This document shows, piece by piece, positions 1-6,420 of a stretch of 7,658 bases of DNA (its first letter is position 1; each line of letters opens with the position of its first letter). Origin of the DNA: CAZVAR01 sp964625225 (lineage in GTDB: Bacteria; Pseudomonadota; Alphaproteobacteria; JAJUGE01); assembly GCA_964625225.1 (NCBI GenBank), contig CAZVAR010000159.1, forward strand, positions 1 through 7,658, given 5' to 3'. Made by a program: the position numbers and the translations under genes. The notes under the pieces are model-generated. The model saw only the letters and a program-made list of their open reading frames with translations, searched no databases and was not told the origin of the DNA.

Positions 1-286
1 GGACGCCCTCTTCATTGGTATGGACGAGCAGCTCCAGGCCGAGCCGGCGCGTGGTTCTGTCCCGAAACGCGATCATGTCTCGGAACTTCCAGCCCGTATC
101 GACGTGCAGGAGCGGGAAAGGTGGCTTGGATGGGTAGAACGCCTTTAGCGCGAGATGCAGCAAGACTGACGAGTCTTTCCCGATCGAATAGAGCATGACC
201 GGATTGCGGCACTCGGCCGCGACTTCGCGAAGGATGAAGATGCTCTGGTCCTCGAGCCGCTTCAAATTTGATCCACGAGGGATCAT
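1..286 (-). CDS. cysD: Sulfate adenylyltransferase subunit 2 (ATP sulfurylase small subunit), 5' part only
   Basis: CysD forms adenosine 5'-phosphosulfate from ATP and sulfate together with the GTPase subunit CysN, in the cytoplasm. The first 95 residues are visible and the rest lies beyond the left edge. Residues 11-26 (LEDQSIFILREVAAEC) match the family's opening helix. The PP-loop motif SIGKDS lies at residues 34-39, followed by LHLALKAFYP and then FPLLHVDTGWKFR at about 57-69. The frame continues to LLVHTNEEGV at the edge. The ATG at 286 is the first start after an in-frame stop at 332-334 and has a good ribosome site eight bases upstream. The NodP paralogues that serve sulfated Nod factors or polysaccharides are not distinguishable on this fragment. 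cysN would be expected next, outside the window. Its place beside sugar-nucleotide genes raises a role in glycan sulfation, which is an inference. GC here is about 55-67%, lower than in rfbB-rfbD-rfbA. Confidence 0.93.
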   Translation of the reverse strand, partial: MIPRGSNLKRLEDQSIFILREVAAECRNPVMLYSIGKDSSVLLHLALKAFYPSKPPFPLLHVDTGWKFRDMIAFRDRTTRRLGLELLVHTNEEGV

Positions 287-294
287 CGGAGTTG

Positions 295-301
295 TCCTCT
301 T
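295..301 (-). promoter_or_regulatory. Ribosome binding site of cysD
   Basis: On the minus strand AAGAGGA ends eight bases before the ATG at 286. This site decides the start: another ATG at 308 lies in a different frame, and that frame does not give CysD sequence. Confidence 0.7.
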
Positions 302-365
302 GAGGCATTGTATCGGGTTTGAGCGGTGGCCCTATCGGCGGAGCGGAGGGTGATCCGTGTGACCA

Positions 366-399
366 TGATTCACGCGGGCTGATGCAGCCGGCGTGATCA
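366..399 (-). repeat. Imperfect inverted repeat (hairpin) upstream of cysD
   Basis: The outer arms TGATTCACGC (366-375) and GCGTGATCA (391-399) pair over nine base pairs with one bulged T. Inside, after one mismatch, GGCT (377-380) pairs with AGCC (386-389) around the five-base loop GATGC. Neither side is followed by a run of T, so it is not a textbook intrinsic terminator. It lies about 80 bases before the cysD start and could be a leader structure, an operator for a dimeric regulator, or an end signal for the exporter transcript. The role is unknown. Confidence 0.5.
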
Positions 400-543
400 G
401 GCTCGGCACAGTAGTCGCGAACCCTGGAAGCGCGCCGAAGCGGTACTGCCGGCATATCGCGCCGCGGGCACCGCATGGCGTCTGCCGTCAGCGCATCTCG
501 TCGGACCATGGCTGATACGATTTCCGGATCGAGCAGACATTGC

Positions 544-569
544 GACGCAAAGGCCATTCAAAATGCGTC
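544..569 (-). terminator. Weak candidate terminator after the ABC exporter gene
   Basis: Seventeen bases after the exporter stop, read on the minus strand, GACGCA and TGCGTC can form a six-base-pair stem around a 14-base loop. There is no T run after it, so it would be weak or factor-dependent at best. Confidence 0.22.
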
Positions 570-585
570 TTTGTCGGCTCAGCCT

Positions 586-2292
586 TTAGGCGACCCGCAC
601 CCCTTTGCCCCCCGGCTTGATCCGGAAGATCTCGGAACGCGGACCGAACTGGTCGATGGTTCCGTTGGCGAGGACCAGCACCTTGTCGACGTTGACCAGG
701 AGCGATGGCTTGTGCGAGACGATGATGGTCGTGACCTTCCGGGCCTTAAGGTCCGCCAGCGCTTGGATCAGTGCCAGTTCGCCTTCGGTATCCAGGTTCG
801 AATTCGGCTCGTCCAGCAGCACTAGGCTCGGCGCGCCGAAGAGAGCGCGCGCCAGCGCGATCCGCTGCCGCTGGCCTCCCGAGAGCCGATTGCCGCCGTC
901 CCCGATCTCCGTGTCGTAGCCGTCCGGCAGCCGCAGGATCATCTCGTGGACGCCGGCGCGCTTCGCCGCCTCGATCACCGTCGCGCTGTCATGCTCGGCG
1001 AATCGCGCGATATTGTCGCGAACCGTGCCGGCAAACAGCTGGCTGTCCTGCGGCAGATAGCCGATATGGTTGCCGATATCGTCCAAGTCCCAGGCTGCGA
1101 GGTCGGCGCCATCGAGCCGCACGACACCCTGCCGGGCTTTCAGGTAGCCGACGATGACGCGGAGCAGCGTCGACTTGCCGGAACCCGACGGGCCGATCAG
1201 ACCGAGCATCTCTCCGGTGTCGAGATGGAACCGGATGTTGGTCAGCGTCGGCTTGATTGCTCCGGGAGGAATATAGGTCACGCCCTCCACCGAGAGATAG
1301 CCCTCCGGCTTGGGGAGTGGCATCGCAGGATCCGGGACGGGTACCGTGTCGAGCAGCACTTTCAGGCGACGATACGCACTCCGCGCGATGTGCAGGCTGC
1401 GCCACGCGCCGACCACCTGCTCCATCGGCACCAGGGCCCGGCCCAGCAGGAACGCTGCACCGAACATGATGCCCGGCGTAACTTCGCCCCTCAGGACGAG
1501 CCAGGCGCCGAGCGCGAGGATGCCGGACTGTAGGGAGATTCGGACGAGCTTGCTGATGCTCTGGAGTGTGCCGGCGCGATCGCTCGCCAGAATCTGGGCA
1601 GCCAGCGCCTGCAGGTGCCGTTCCGCCCATCGCGCCCGCAGGCTGGAGAGCATGCCCATCGCCCGGATTGCCTCGGCGTTCCGGCCCATCTCGTCCAGCA
1701 TTCCGTAGCTCTGCGAGGCGGCACCGTTCGAGGCGCGCATCGAAGCGCGCGTTACGAGATCGGTGACGATCGCCAGGAGCAGCAGGACGAAGCCGCCGCC
1801 GAACGTCATCACGCCGAGCCAGGGATGCGCCAGTGCAAGGACTGCGGAGAATACGAGGAACCAGGGTGCGTCGAAGAGAGCGACGATGCCGACGCTGGTG
1901 AGGAAATCACGCAGACTGGCAAGGTCCCGGATCGACTGGCTGTATTGGGGCGACCCGGCGCTGCCGCGATCCGATACGACGCTGGCATGGACGAGCCGGG
2001 CGGATAAGGCATTGTCGAGCCGGACGCTGGCGCGCGTCAGGACCTGCGACCGCGCCACCGTCAGGCATGACAGGGTCAGATAGGCCAGACCGGCGGCGAT
2101 CAAGAGGTAGACCAAAGTCTCAATACTTCGGCTGGTCAGCACCCGATCCATGATCTGGTACATGAACAGGAACGGCGTCAGCCAAAGCAGGTTGATGCCG
2201 ATGCTGAACAGCCCTGCCAGCGTGAAATGACCCCAGCACCCTCTGATCGCGGCGGACAGCCCCTCTTGCCGTCGGTGATGAAATGCTCGCAT
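586..2292 (-). CDS. Type I secretion system permease/ATPase (PrtD-family ABC exporter)
   Basis: This is an inner-membrane ABC half-transporter with fused membrane and ATPase domains, of the kind that exports unfolded proteins carrying a C-terminal signal through a channel made with an HlyD-type adaptor and TolC. It has 568 residues, close to PrtD-type proteins, and lacks the N-terminal C39-like domain of HlyB. Hydrophobic segments lie at about 25-48, 58-80, 135-155, 158-178 and 255-285. The ATPase domain has Walker A GPSGSGKST (367-375), Q-loop YLPQD (412-416), signature LSGGQ (470-474), Walker B LVLLDE ending at E495, the family-typical DEPNSNLD (494-501), and switch His527. All key residues are intact. 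It begins 41 bases after galE, so co-transcription is likely. No adaptor gene is visible on either side. In rhizobia a similar exporter, PrsD, lies near exopolysaccharide genes and exports glycanases; a similar role here is inference. The start has only a weak GGAG upstream. Confidence 0.92.
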   Translation of the reverse strand: MRAFHHRRQEGLSAAIRGCWGHFTLAGLFSIGINLLWLTPFLFMYQIMDRVLTSRSIETLVYLLIAAGLAYLTLSCLTVARSQVLTRASVRLDNALSARLVHASVVSDRGSAGSPQYSQSIRDLASLRDFLTSVGIVALFDAPWFLVFSAVLALAHPWLGVMTFGGGFVLLLLAIVTDLVTRASMRASNGAASQSYGMLDEMGRNAEAIRAMGMLSSLRARWAERHLQALAAQILASDRAGTLQSISKLVRISLQSGILALGAWLVLRGEVTPGIMFGAAFLLGRALVPMEQVVGAWRSLHIARSAYRRLKVLLDTVPVPDPAMPLPKPEGYLSVEGVTYIPPGAIKPTLTNIRFHLDTGEMLGLIGPSGSGKSTLLRVIVGYLKARQGVVRLDGADLAAWDLDDIGNHIGYLPQDSQLFAGTVRDNIARFAEHDSATVIEAAKRAGVHEMILRLPDGYDTEIGDGGNRLSGGQRQRIALARALFGAPSLVLLDEPNSNLDTEGELALIQALADLKARKVTTIIVSHKPSLLVNVDKVLVLANGTIDQFGPRSEIFRIKPGGKGVRVA

Positions 2293-2333
2293 AGGGTTCT
2301 GAGACTCCGAAACGAAAGGGTCGGAACGGCCGA

Positions 2334-3371
2334 TCAGGCGACACTGATAAGGTTCGGTTGTGCCAGGCCACGCGCAGGTTGTGGATGCTGGCGTCCAGCC
2401 GCTGTACAGGCGAAGTCCCAGGCACTTCGGACGATCGTCTCGAGGTCGGATAACGCCGGAGCCCAGGAGAGAATCTGACGCGCACGCGTCGGATCGGCGA
2501 CTAAGATGGACGGATCGCCATCGCGCCGTCCTGCTTCGATTTGTATTAGCGCTCGTCCTGTTACCTGTTCGACCGTCCGGATCACTTCACGGACGGTGTG
2601 CCCCTCGCCTGTGCCGAGATTGACGACCAACTCGTCGCATCCCGACATCAACCGCTCAAGCGCGAGAAGGTGAGCCCGTGCCAGGTCCTGCACATGCACA
2701 TAATCGCGGATCGCGGTGCCGTCGCGCGTCGGGTGATCCGTCCCGAATACGGTGACCGGTCCGCGCTTGCCCATCACGGCCTCGATCAGCAGGGGGATCA
2801 GATGCGTTTCCGGAACATGCTGCTCCCCGAGCTCGCCTTCCGGATCGGCGCCGGCGGCGTTCGCATAGCGCAGCACTGCACGCTGCAATCCGTATGACAG
2901 ACCGTACCAGTGCAGGACCTGCTCGACCGTCCGCTTCGACTCGGCGTACGGACTTGCAGGCCGCCTCGGATGGGTTTCAGGGATCGGCAGACAGAGCGGC
3001 TCGCCATAGACGGCGCAGGTCGACGAAAAGACGATCCGGTGGACGCCGGCCCGGCGCATCGCCTCGAGGAGCGCGAGCGTGCCACCAACATTGATCCCGA
3101 AATACTCGGCCGGGTCGGTGATCGAATCGGCGACGACGCTGCGCCCGGCAAGGTGGATCACCCCCGCGATCGGGAACCGCCGGAAGACATCGCACAGGCG
3201 TCGCGTATCCGCGATATCACCTTCGATCACCGGCCCCCAGCGGACCGCGTGCCGGTGGCCGGTCGAAAAATCGTCGTAGGTCACGGGGACATAGCCGGCC
3301 CGATGGAGGGCCTTGCAGGTGTGGCTGCCGATATAGCCGGCGCCGCCGGTCACAAGAACATATGTCGGCAT
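2334..3371 (-). CDS. galE: UDP-glucose 4-epimerase
   Basis: This cytoplasmic extended short-chain dehydrogenase/reductase interconverts UDP-glucose and UDP-galactose using tightly bound NAD, feeding galactose into surface glycans. The protein has 345 residues, a normal length. Visible features are the NAD loop GGAGYIGS (9-16), DDFSTGHR (33-40), the catalytic SST (116-118) with Y142 and K146 in PYAESK, the substrate segment NAAGADPEGELGE (171-183), GTDHPTRDGT and RDYVHVQDLA (210-231), NLGTGEGHTV (251-260), and RRDGDP near 282-287. The position equivalent to E. coli Tyr299, which limits access of N-acetylated sugars, appears to be Leu290, so UDP-GlcNAc/GalNAc could also be substrates. Ala170 stands where RYFN is usual. 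The last 17 or so residues are an unconserved tail. The ATG has AGGGG five bases upstream. It heads a leftward unit with the ABC exporter and is divergent from the rhamnose operon. Confidence 0.94.
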   Translation of the reverse strand: MPTYVLVTGGAGYIGSHTCKALHRAGYVPVTYDDFSTGHRHAVRWGPVIEGDIADTRRLCDVFRRFPIAGVIHLAGRSVVADSITDPAEYFGINVGGTLALLEAMRRAGVHRIVFSSTCAVYGEPLCLPIPETHPRRPASPYAESKRTVEQVLHWYGLSYGLQRAVLRYANAAGADPEGELGEQHVPETHLIPLLIEAVMGKRGPVTVFGTDHPTRDGTAIRDYVHVQDLARAHLLALERLMSGCDELVVNLGTGEGHTVREVIRTVEQVTGRALIQIEAGRRDGDPSILVADPTRARQILSWAPALSDLETIVRSAWDFACTAAGRQHPQPARGLAQPNLISVA

Positions 3372-3678
3372 ACAGGCCCCTGCGTCCCGATAGCGATGCG
3401 GTTGCCCGAAGCGTCCCGCGACCCTGTGGGCAGATCGCGGCCACTATACAGGAGAACGGCAACATTCGCGAGTAGCGGGTGCCGGCTCGATATGTGTTGG
3501 CTGAAAAACTCCTTGTGCTTCCGGATCGATAGGGAAGATGCGGTCATCGTTGGCGGCACACTCGGTGGCAAAGGGACTCCGTGCCCGGGTCAATGCTGCG
3601 CGCTTTAGCCGAAGATCGGCGGGCCGTCGATGACTGATCTCAACCACACATCGTTAATATCCCCTCAGCCATTGCCGG

Positions 3679-3708
3679 TTGACACTGTGCCGCCACCGTT
3701 GGTACAGG
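3679..3708 (+). promoter_or_regulatory. Candidate sigma-70 promoter of the rfbCBDA operon
   Basis: A perfect -35 box TTGACA (3679-3684) is followed after 18 bases by a weak -10 box TACAGG (3703-3708), three of six matches. A transcript would start near 3715, giving a leader of about 70 bases to the preferred rfbC start. The strength of the -35 and its position support it; the weak -10 suggests help from an activator or a wrong call. Confidence 0.4.
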
Positions 3709-3743
3709 GAACTCGGCTGGTATGAGCGGCGCAGCCGGGGGGA

Positions 3744-3761
3744 CGGCGGTGTGTGCCGCCG
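3744..3761 (+). repeat. Perfect GC hairpin in the rfbC leader
   Basis: CGGCGG (3744-3749) and CCGCCG (3756-3761) are exact complements around the loop TGTGTG, making a six-base-pair all-GC stem. It ends 23 bases before the preferred rfbC ATG. It could tune translation or transcript stability. Its presence fits an untranslated leader better than an N-terminal extension of RfbC. Confidence 0.45.
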
Positions 3762-3784
3762 ATGGGTGTAGGTCTTTGTGTTCG

Positions 3785-4387
3785 ATGCTGGAAGTTCGAC
3801 GTCTCCCTCTTCCGGAGGTGAAGCTTCTGGTCCCGCGCCGGTTCGGGGACGGTCGCGGCTGGTTTTCCGAGACCTACAATGCGCGGCGGTTCGCCGAGGC
3901 GGGGATCGCGTCGGCCTTCGTGCAGGACAATCATTCCTACTCGGCACAGCGCGGCACCGTCCGCGGCCTTCACTTCCAGGCGCCGCCGTTCGCGCAGGCG
4001 AAGCTGGTGCGTGTGCTGCGCGGCAGCATCTTCGACGTTGCGGTCGACATCCGCCGCGGTTCACCGACCTTCGGACAGCATGTGACGGCGATCCTGACGG
4101 CGGCGGAAGGGAGCCAGCTGTTCATCCCGATCGGGTTCGCGCACGGCTTCTGCACGCTCGAGCCGGACGTCGAGGTCGCCTACAAGGTCGATCAGTATTA
4201 TTCGCCCGAGCACGATCTCGGGCTGCGCTGGGACGATGCGTCGCTCGGCATCGACTGGCCGGTCGGATCGGATGACGCGGTGGTGTCCGACAAGGACAGG
4301 TCGCATCCGAGGCTGTGCGACCTTCCCGCGTATTTCACCGAAGAGGCAGCCAGGGAGGCGGCCAGGATTTTTCCCGGAGCGGGGTAG
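3785..4387 (+). CDS. rfbC: dTDP-4-dehydrorhamnose 3,5-epimerase
   Basis: RfbC (RmlC) epimerises C3 and C5 of dTDP-4-dehydro-6-deoxy-D-glucose, the third step of dTDP-L-rhamnose synthesis, in the cytoplasm. From the ATG at 3785 it has 200 residues and opens with LPLPEVKLLVPRRFGDGRGW, the usual family opening. Other marks are QDNHSYSAQRGTVRGLHFQ (47-65) with catalytic His63, Lys73 in QAKLVRV, FIPIGFAHGF (113-122), the Tyr of VAYK (133), YYSPEHDLGLRWDD (138-151), GIDWP (155-159) and Asp169, the likely partner of His63. The frame stays open back to an ATG at 3722, which would add 21 residues (MSGAAGG...) unlike the family; neither start has a strong ribosome site. I prefer 3785 because of homology, the leader hairpin, and the nearness of 3722 to the likely transcription start. 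It is the first gene of the operon, 23 bases before rfbB. Confidence 0.94.
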   Translation: MLEVRRLPLPEVKLLVPRRFGDGRGWFSETYNARRFAEAGIASAFVQDNHSYSAQRGTVRGLHFQAPPFAQAKLVRVLRGSIFDVAVDIRRGSPTFGQHVTAILTAAEGSQLFIPIGFAHGFCTLEPDVEVAYKVDQYYSPEHDLGLRWDDASLGIDWPVGSDDAVVSDKDRSHPRLCDLPAYFTEEAAREAARIFPGAG

Positions 4388-4400
4388 TCTGCCGGGGGTC

Positions 4401-4407
4401 AGGGGGG
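4401..4407 (+). promoter_or_regulatory. Ribosome binding site fixing the TTG start of rfbB
   Basis: An A followed by six G (AGGGGGG, 4401-4407) lies just before TTG at 4411. It is the reason to choose this non-ATG start over an in-frame ATG at 4315 that lies inside rfbC. Confidence 0.6.
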
Positions 4408-4410
4408 ATC

Positions 4411-5496
4411 TTGAAGGTCATCGTCACGGGCGGCGCCGGCTTCATCGGCTCGGCGGTCTGCCGCTGGCTGATCCGGGAGACGGCGTGTCACGTCGTCAAT
4501 GTCGATAAGCTCACCTATGCTGCCAATCTCGCGTCGCTGGCGGATATCGCGCGGAGCCGGCGCTACTGCTTCGAGCGCGCCGACGTCGCCGATCGCGCGG
4601 CCATGGAGCGGATCTTCCGGGACGGGCAGCCGGACGCGGTGCTGCATCTGGCGGCCGAGTCCCATGTCGACCGCTCGATCGACGACGCTGCCGCATTCGT
4701 GCGGACCAATCTGGTCGGCACCTACGTCCTGCTCGATGTGGCGCGGCGCTACTGGATGGAGCTGGAGGGGGCGCGCCGCGCCGCGTTCCGCTTCCTCCAC
4801 GTCTCGACCGACGAGGTCTACGGGTCGCTCGGGCCGAGCGGCCGCTTCGTCGAGACCACGCCCTATGCGCCCAATTCGCCCTACGCCGCGAGCAAGGCGG
4901 GGTCGGACCATCTGGTCCGGGCCTGGCACCACACCTTCGGCCTGCCGGCGCTGATCAGCAACTGCTCGAACAACTACGGCCCGTACCAGTTTCCGGAGAA
5001 GCTGATCCCGCTCACGATCCTCAACGCGGCCGAGGGAAAGCCGCTGCCCGTCTACGGCAGCGGCAGCAACGTCCGCGACTGGCTCCATGTCGAGGATCAT
5101 GCGCGGGCGCTGTGGATGATCCTGCGCGCCGGCAGGCCCGGCGAGAGCTACAATGTCGGCGGCGGCAACGAGCGCACCAATCTCGAGGTGGTGCAGCGGA
5201 TCTGCGCCATTCTCGACGTATTGCGGCCGCTGCCGGAGGGGCGCCCGCATGCCGGGCTGATCACCTTCGTGCCCGACCGGCCCGGCCACGATTTGCGCTA
5301 TGCGATCGATGCGTCGAAGCTGTGCCGCGAGCTCGGCTGGGCGCCGCGCGAGAGCTTCGAGACCGGTCTGCACAAGACCGTGGCCTGGTATCTCGATCGT
5401 CCCGACTGGTGGCGGCCGCTGCGCGAGGGCGTCTATGCCGGCCAGCGGCTGGGGCTGGACCGCGCGGCCGCGCCGGCGGCGGCGCTGGCCGGCTGA
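4411..5496 (+). CDS. rfbB: dTDP-glucose 4,6-dehydratase
   Basis: RfbB (RmlB) converts dTDP-glucose to dTDP-4-dehydro-6-deoxy-D-glucose with bound NAD, the second step of the pathway. From TTG at 4411 it has 361 residues, the family's usual length, and begins directly with KVIVTGGAGFIGS, the Rossmann strand and glycine loop (2-14). Further marks are VDKLTYAANL (31-40), HLAAESHVDRSI (79-90), catalytic Thr133-Asp134-Glu135 in STDEVYG, Tyr158 and Lys162 in SPYAASK, NCSNNYGPYQFPEKLIPL (184-201), and SNVRDWLHVEDHARAL further on. All catalytic residues are present. An in-frame ATG at 4315 would add 32 residues overlapping rfbC, with no family resemblance. The end is an alanine-rich tail. GC is high with G or C in most third positions. 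It sits 23 bases after rfbC and 18 before rfbD. Confidence 0.95.
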   Translation: MKVIVTGGAGFIGSAVCRWLIRETACHVVNVDKLTYAANLASLADIARSRRYCFERADVADRAAMERIFRDGQPDAVLHLAAESHVDRSIDDAAAFVRTNLVGTYVLLDVARRYWMELEGARRAAFRFLHVSTDEVYGSLGPSGRFVETTPYAPNSPYAASKAGSDHLVRAWHHTFGLPALISNCSNNYGPYQFPEKLIPLTILNAAEGKPLPVYGSGSNVRDWLHVEDHARALWMILRAGRPGESYNVGGGNERTNLEVVQRICAILDVLRPLPEGRPHAGLITFVPDRPGHDLRYAIDASKLCRELGWAPRESFETGLHKTVAWYLDRPDWWRPLREGVYAGQRLGLDRAAAPAAALAG

Positions 5497-5514
5497 ACCC
5501 CGGCCGGTTCCGTG

Positions 5515-6420
5515 ATGAAGACGCTCCTCGTATTCGGCGCCGCCGGCCAGGTCGGGACCGAGCTCGGCCGCGCGGCGCTGCCGGAGGGCTGGCGGGTGCT
5601 GCGGCTTGAGCGCAGCCGGGCCGACATCACCCGGCCGGAGGAGGTGGCGCGCGCCCTGTCCGGCCCGGACCCGGTCGCCGTCGTCAATGCCGCCGCCTAC
5701 ACCGCCGTCGACCGGGCGGAGGCGGAGCCGGAGGCCGCGGCGGCGGTCAATCGGGACGGGGTCGGCCATCTCGCCCGCGCCTGCGCCGAGCGCGGCGTGC
5801 CGCTGATCCACCTGTCCACCGACTATGTGTTCGATGGCCGCAAGGCCGGGGCCTATGTCGAGGCGGACCCGGTCGCGCCGCTCGGCGTCTACGGCGCCAC
5901 CAAGGCGGCGGGCGAGGCCGCGGTGCGTGCGGCCGGGCCGCGCCACGTCATCCTGCGCACCTCCTGGGTCTATGCGCCGCACGGGCATAATTTCGTGCGC
6001 ACCATGCTGCGCCTGGGCCGCGAGCGCGCGGAACTGCGCGTGGTCGACGACCAGACCGGCTCGCCGACCAGCGCCACCGACATCGCCGCCGCGGTGGTCG
6101 CGGTCGCGCGGCGGCTGGATGCCGGCACAGCCGACGGGTTCGGCACCTTCCATTACTGCAGCGCCGGCACCACCAGCTGGTTCGGCTTCGCCGAGGCGGT
6201 GTTCGCGCAGGCCGTGCGGCACGGCTACCGGCCGCCGCGGCTGCTGCCGATCGCGACCAGGGACTATCCGACCGCGGCCGCGCGGCCGGCCAACTCGGCG
6301 CTGGACTGCAGCCGGATCGAGCGGATCTACGGCATCCGGCGCCCCGACTGGCGGGCGAGCCTTGCGCGCTGCATCGACGCGATCTTCGCCGCCGCGCCGG
6401 CGGCGGAGGGGGGCGCATGA
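5515..6420 (+). CDS. rfbD: dTDP-4-dehydrorhamnose reductase
   Basis: RfbD (RmlD) reduces dTDP-4-dehydro-L-rhamnose to dTDP-L-rhamnose with NAD(P)H and Mg2+, the last step. The protein has 301 residues from ATG 5515; a GTG directly before it at 5512 is an alternative start adding one residue. Motifs in order are GAAGQVG (8-14), VVNAAAYTAVDRAE (56-69), STDYVFDG (101-108), YGATK with Tyr126 and Lys130, RTSWVY (148-153), DDQTGSPTS (178-186), a HYCSAGTTSW segment, and the C-terminal RPANSALDCSRIE typical of the family. There is no sign of damage. GC reaches about 80% in parts. Its stop overlaps the rfbA start by four bases (ATGA), which indicates translational coupling within one transcript. Confidence 0.95.
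   Translation: MKTLLVFGAAGQVGTELGRAALPEGWRVLRLERSRADITRPEEVARALSGPDPVAVVNAAAYTAVDRAEAEPEAAAAVNRDGVGHLARACAERGVPLIHLSTDYVFDGRKAGAYVEADPVAPLGVYGATKAAGEAAVRAAGPRHVILRTSWVYAPHGHNFVRTMLRLGRERAELRVVDDQTGSPTSATDIAAAVVAVARRLDAGTADGFGTFHYCSAGTTSWFGFAEAVFAQAVRHGYRPPRLLPIATRDYPTAAARPANSALDCSRIERIYGIRRPDWRASLARCIDAIFAAAPAAEGGA

Larger units (their letters stand above)
287..585. other. Spacer of 299 bases between the exporter gene and cysD
   Basis: No convincing gene is seen here. A minus-strand open frame runs through it from 557 and on into cysD in the wrong frame; its product resembles nothing I know, and the true cysD frame overlaps it. The spacer holds a strong imperfect hairpin (366-399) and a weaker one just after the exporter stop (544-569). 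On the minus strand a TACAAT box near 308-313 resembles a -10 element, but no matching -35 box sits 16-18 bases away, so I do not call a promoter. Confidence 0.6.
3372..3784. other. Divergent control region between galE and rfbC
   Basis: About 410 bases without a credible gene; open frames here give no family-like sequence. GC falls to about 52% in parts (for example 3481-3540 and 3601-3660), as expected for a regulatory region. Toward galE, the minus strand has TATAGT at 3448-3443, about 70 bases before the galE start, but no good -35 box, so that promoter is only possible. Toward rfbC there is a perfect TTGACA at 3679 and a short AT-rich patch near 3650-3660 upstream of it. A small perfect hairpin GCCGA-AGA-TCGGC lies at 3608-3620. 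I do not recognise an operator. Confidence 0.6.

Noticed and set aside
12..557. A 181-codon minus-strand open frame covering the spacer and cysD
   Set aside because: Its second half uses the wrong frame of cysD, whose true frame gives unmistakable CysD motifs. The first half resembles no family I know.
2910..3608. A 232-codon plus-strand open frame opposite the galE start and the divergent region
   Set aside because: It mostly mirrors galE, and the part beyond galE has no family-like features.
3722..3784. N-terminal extension of RfbC from the ATG at 3722
   Set aside because: The 21 extra residues do not resemble the family, the ATG would lie only about seven bases after the likely transcript start, and a perfect hairpin falls in this stretch.
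4315..4410. N-terminal extension of RfbB from the ATG at 4315
   Set aside because: It overlaps rfbC and adds residues before the NAD-binding strand; the TTG at 4411 has a strong ribosome site and gives the normal length.
4399..6222. A 607-codon open frame on the minus strand opposite rfbB and rfbD
   Set aside because: It mirrors two clear rfb genes; long antisense frames are expected where G or C fills nearly all third positions. Its product is low-complexity, rich in Ala, Gly, Arg and Pro, with no recognisable domain.
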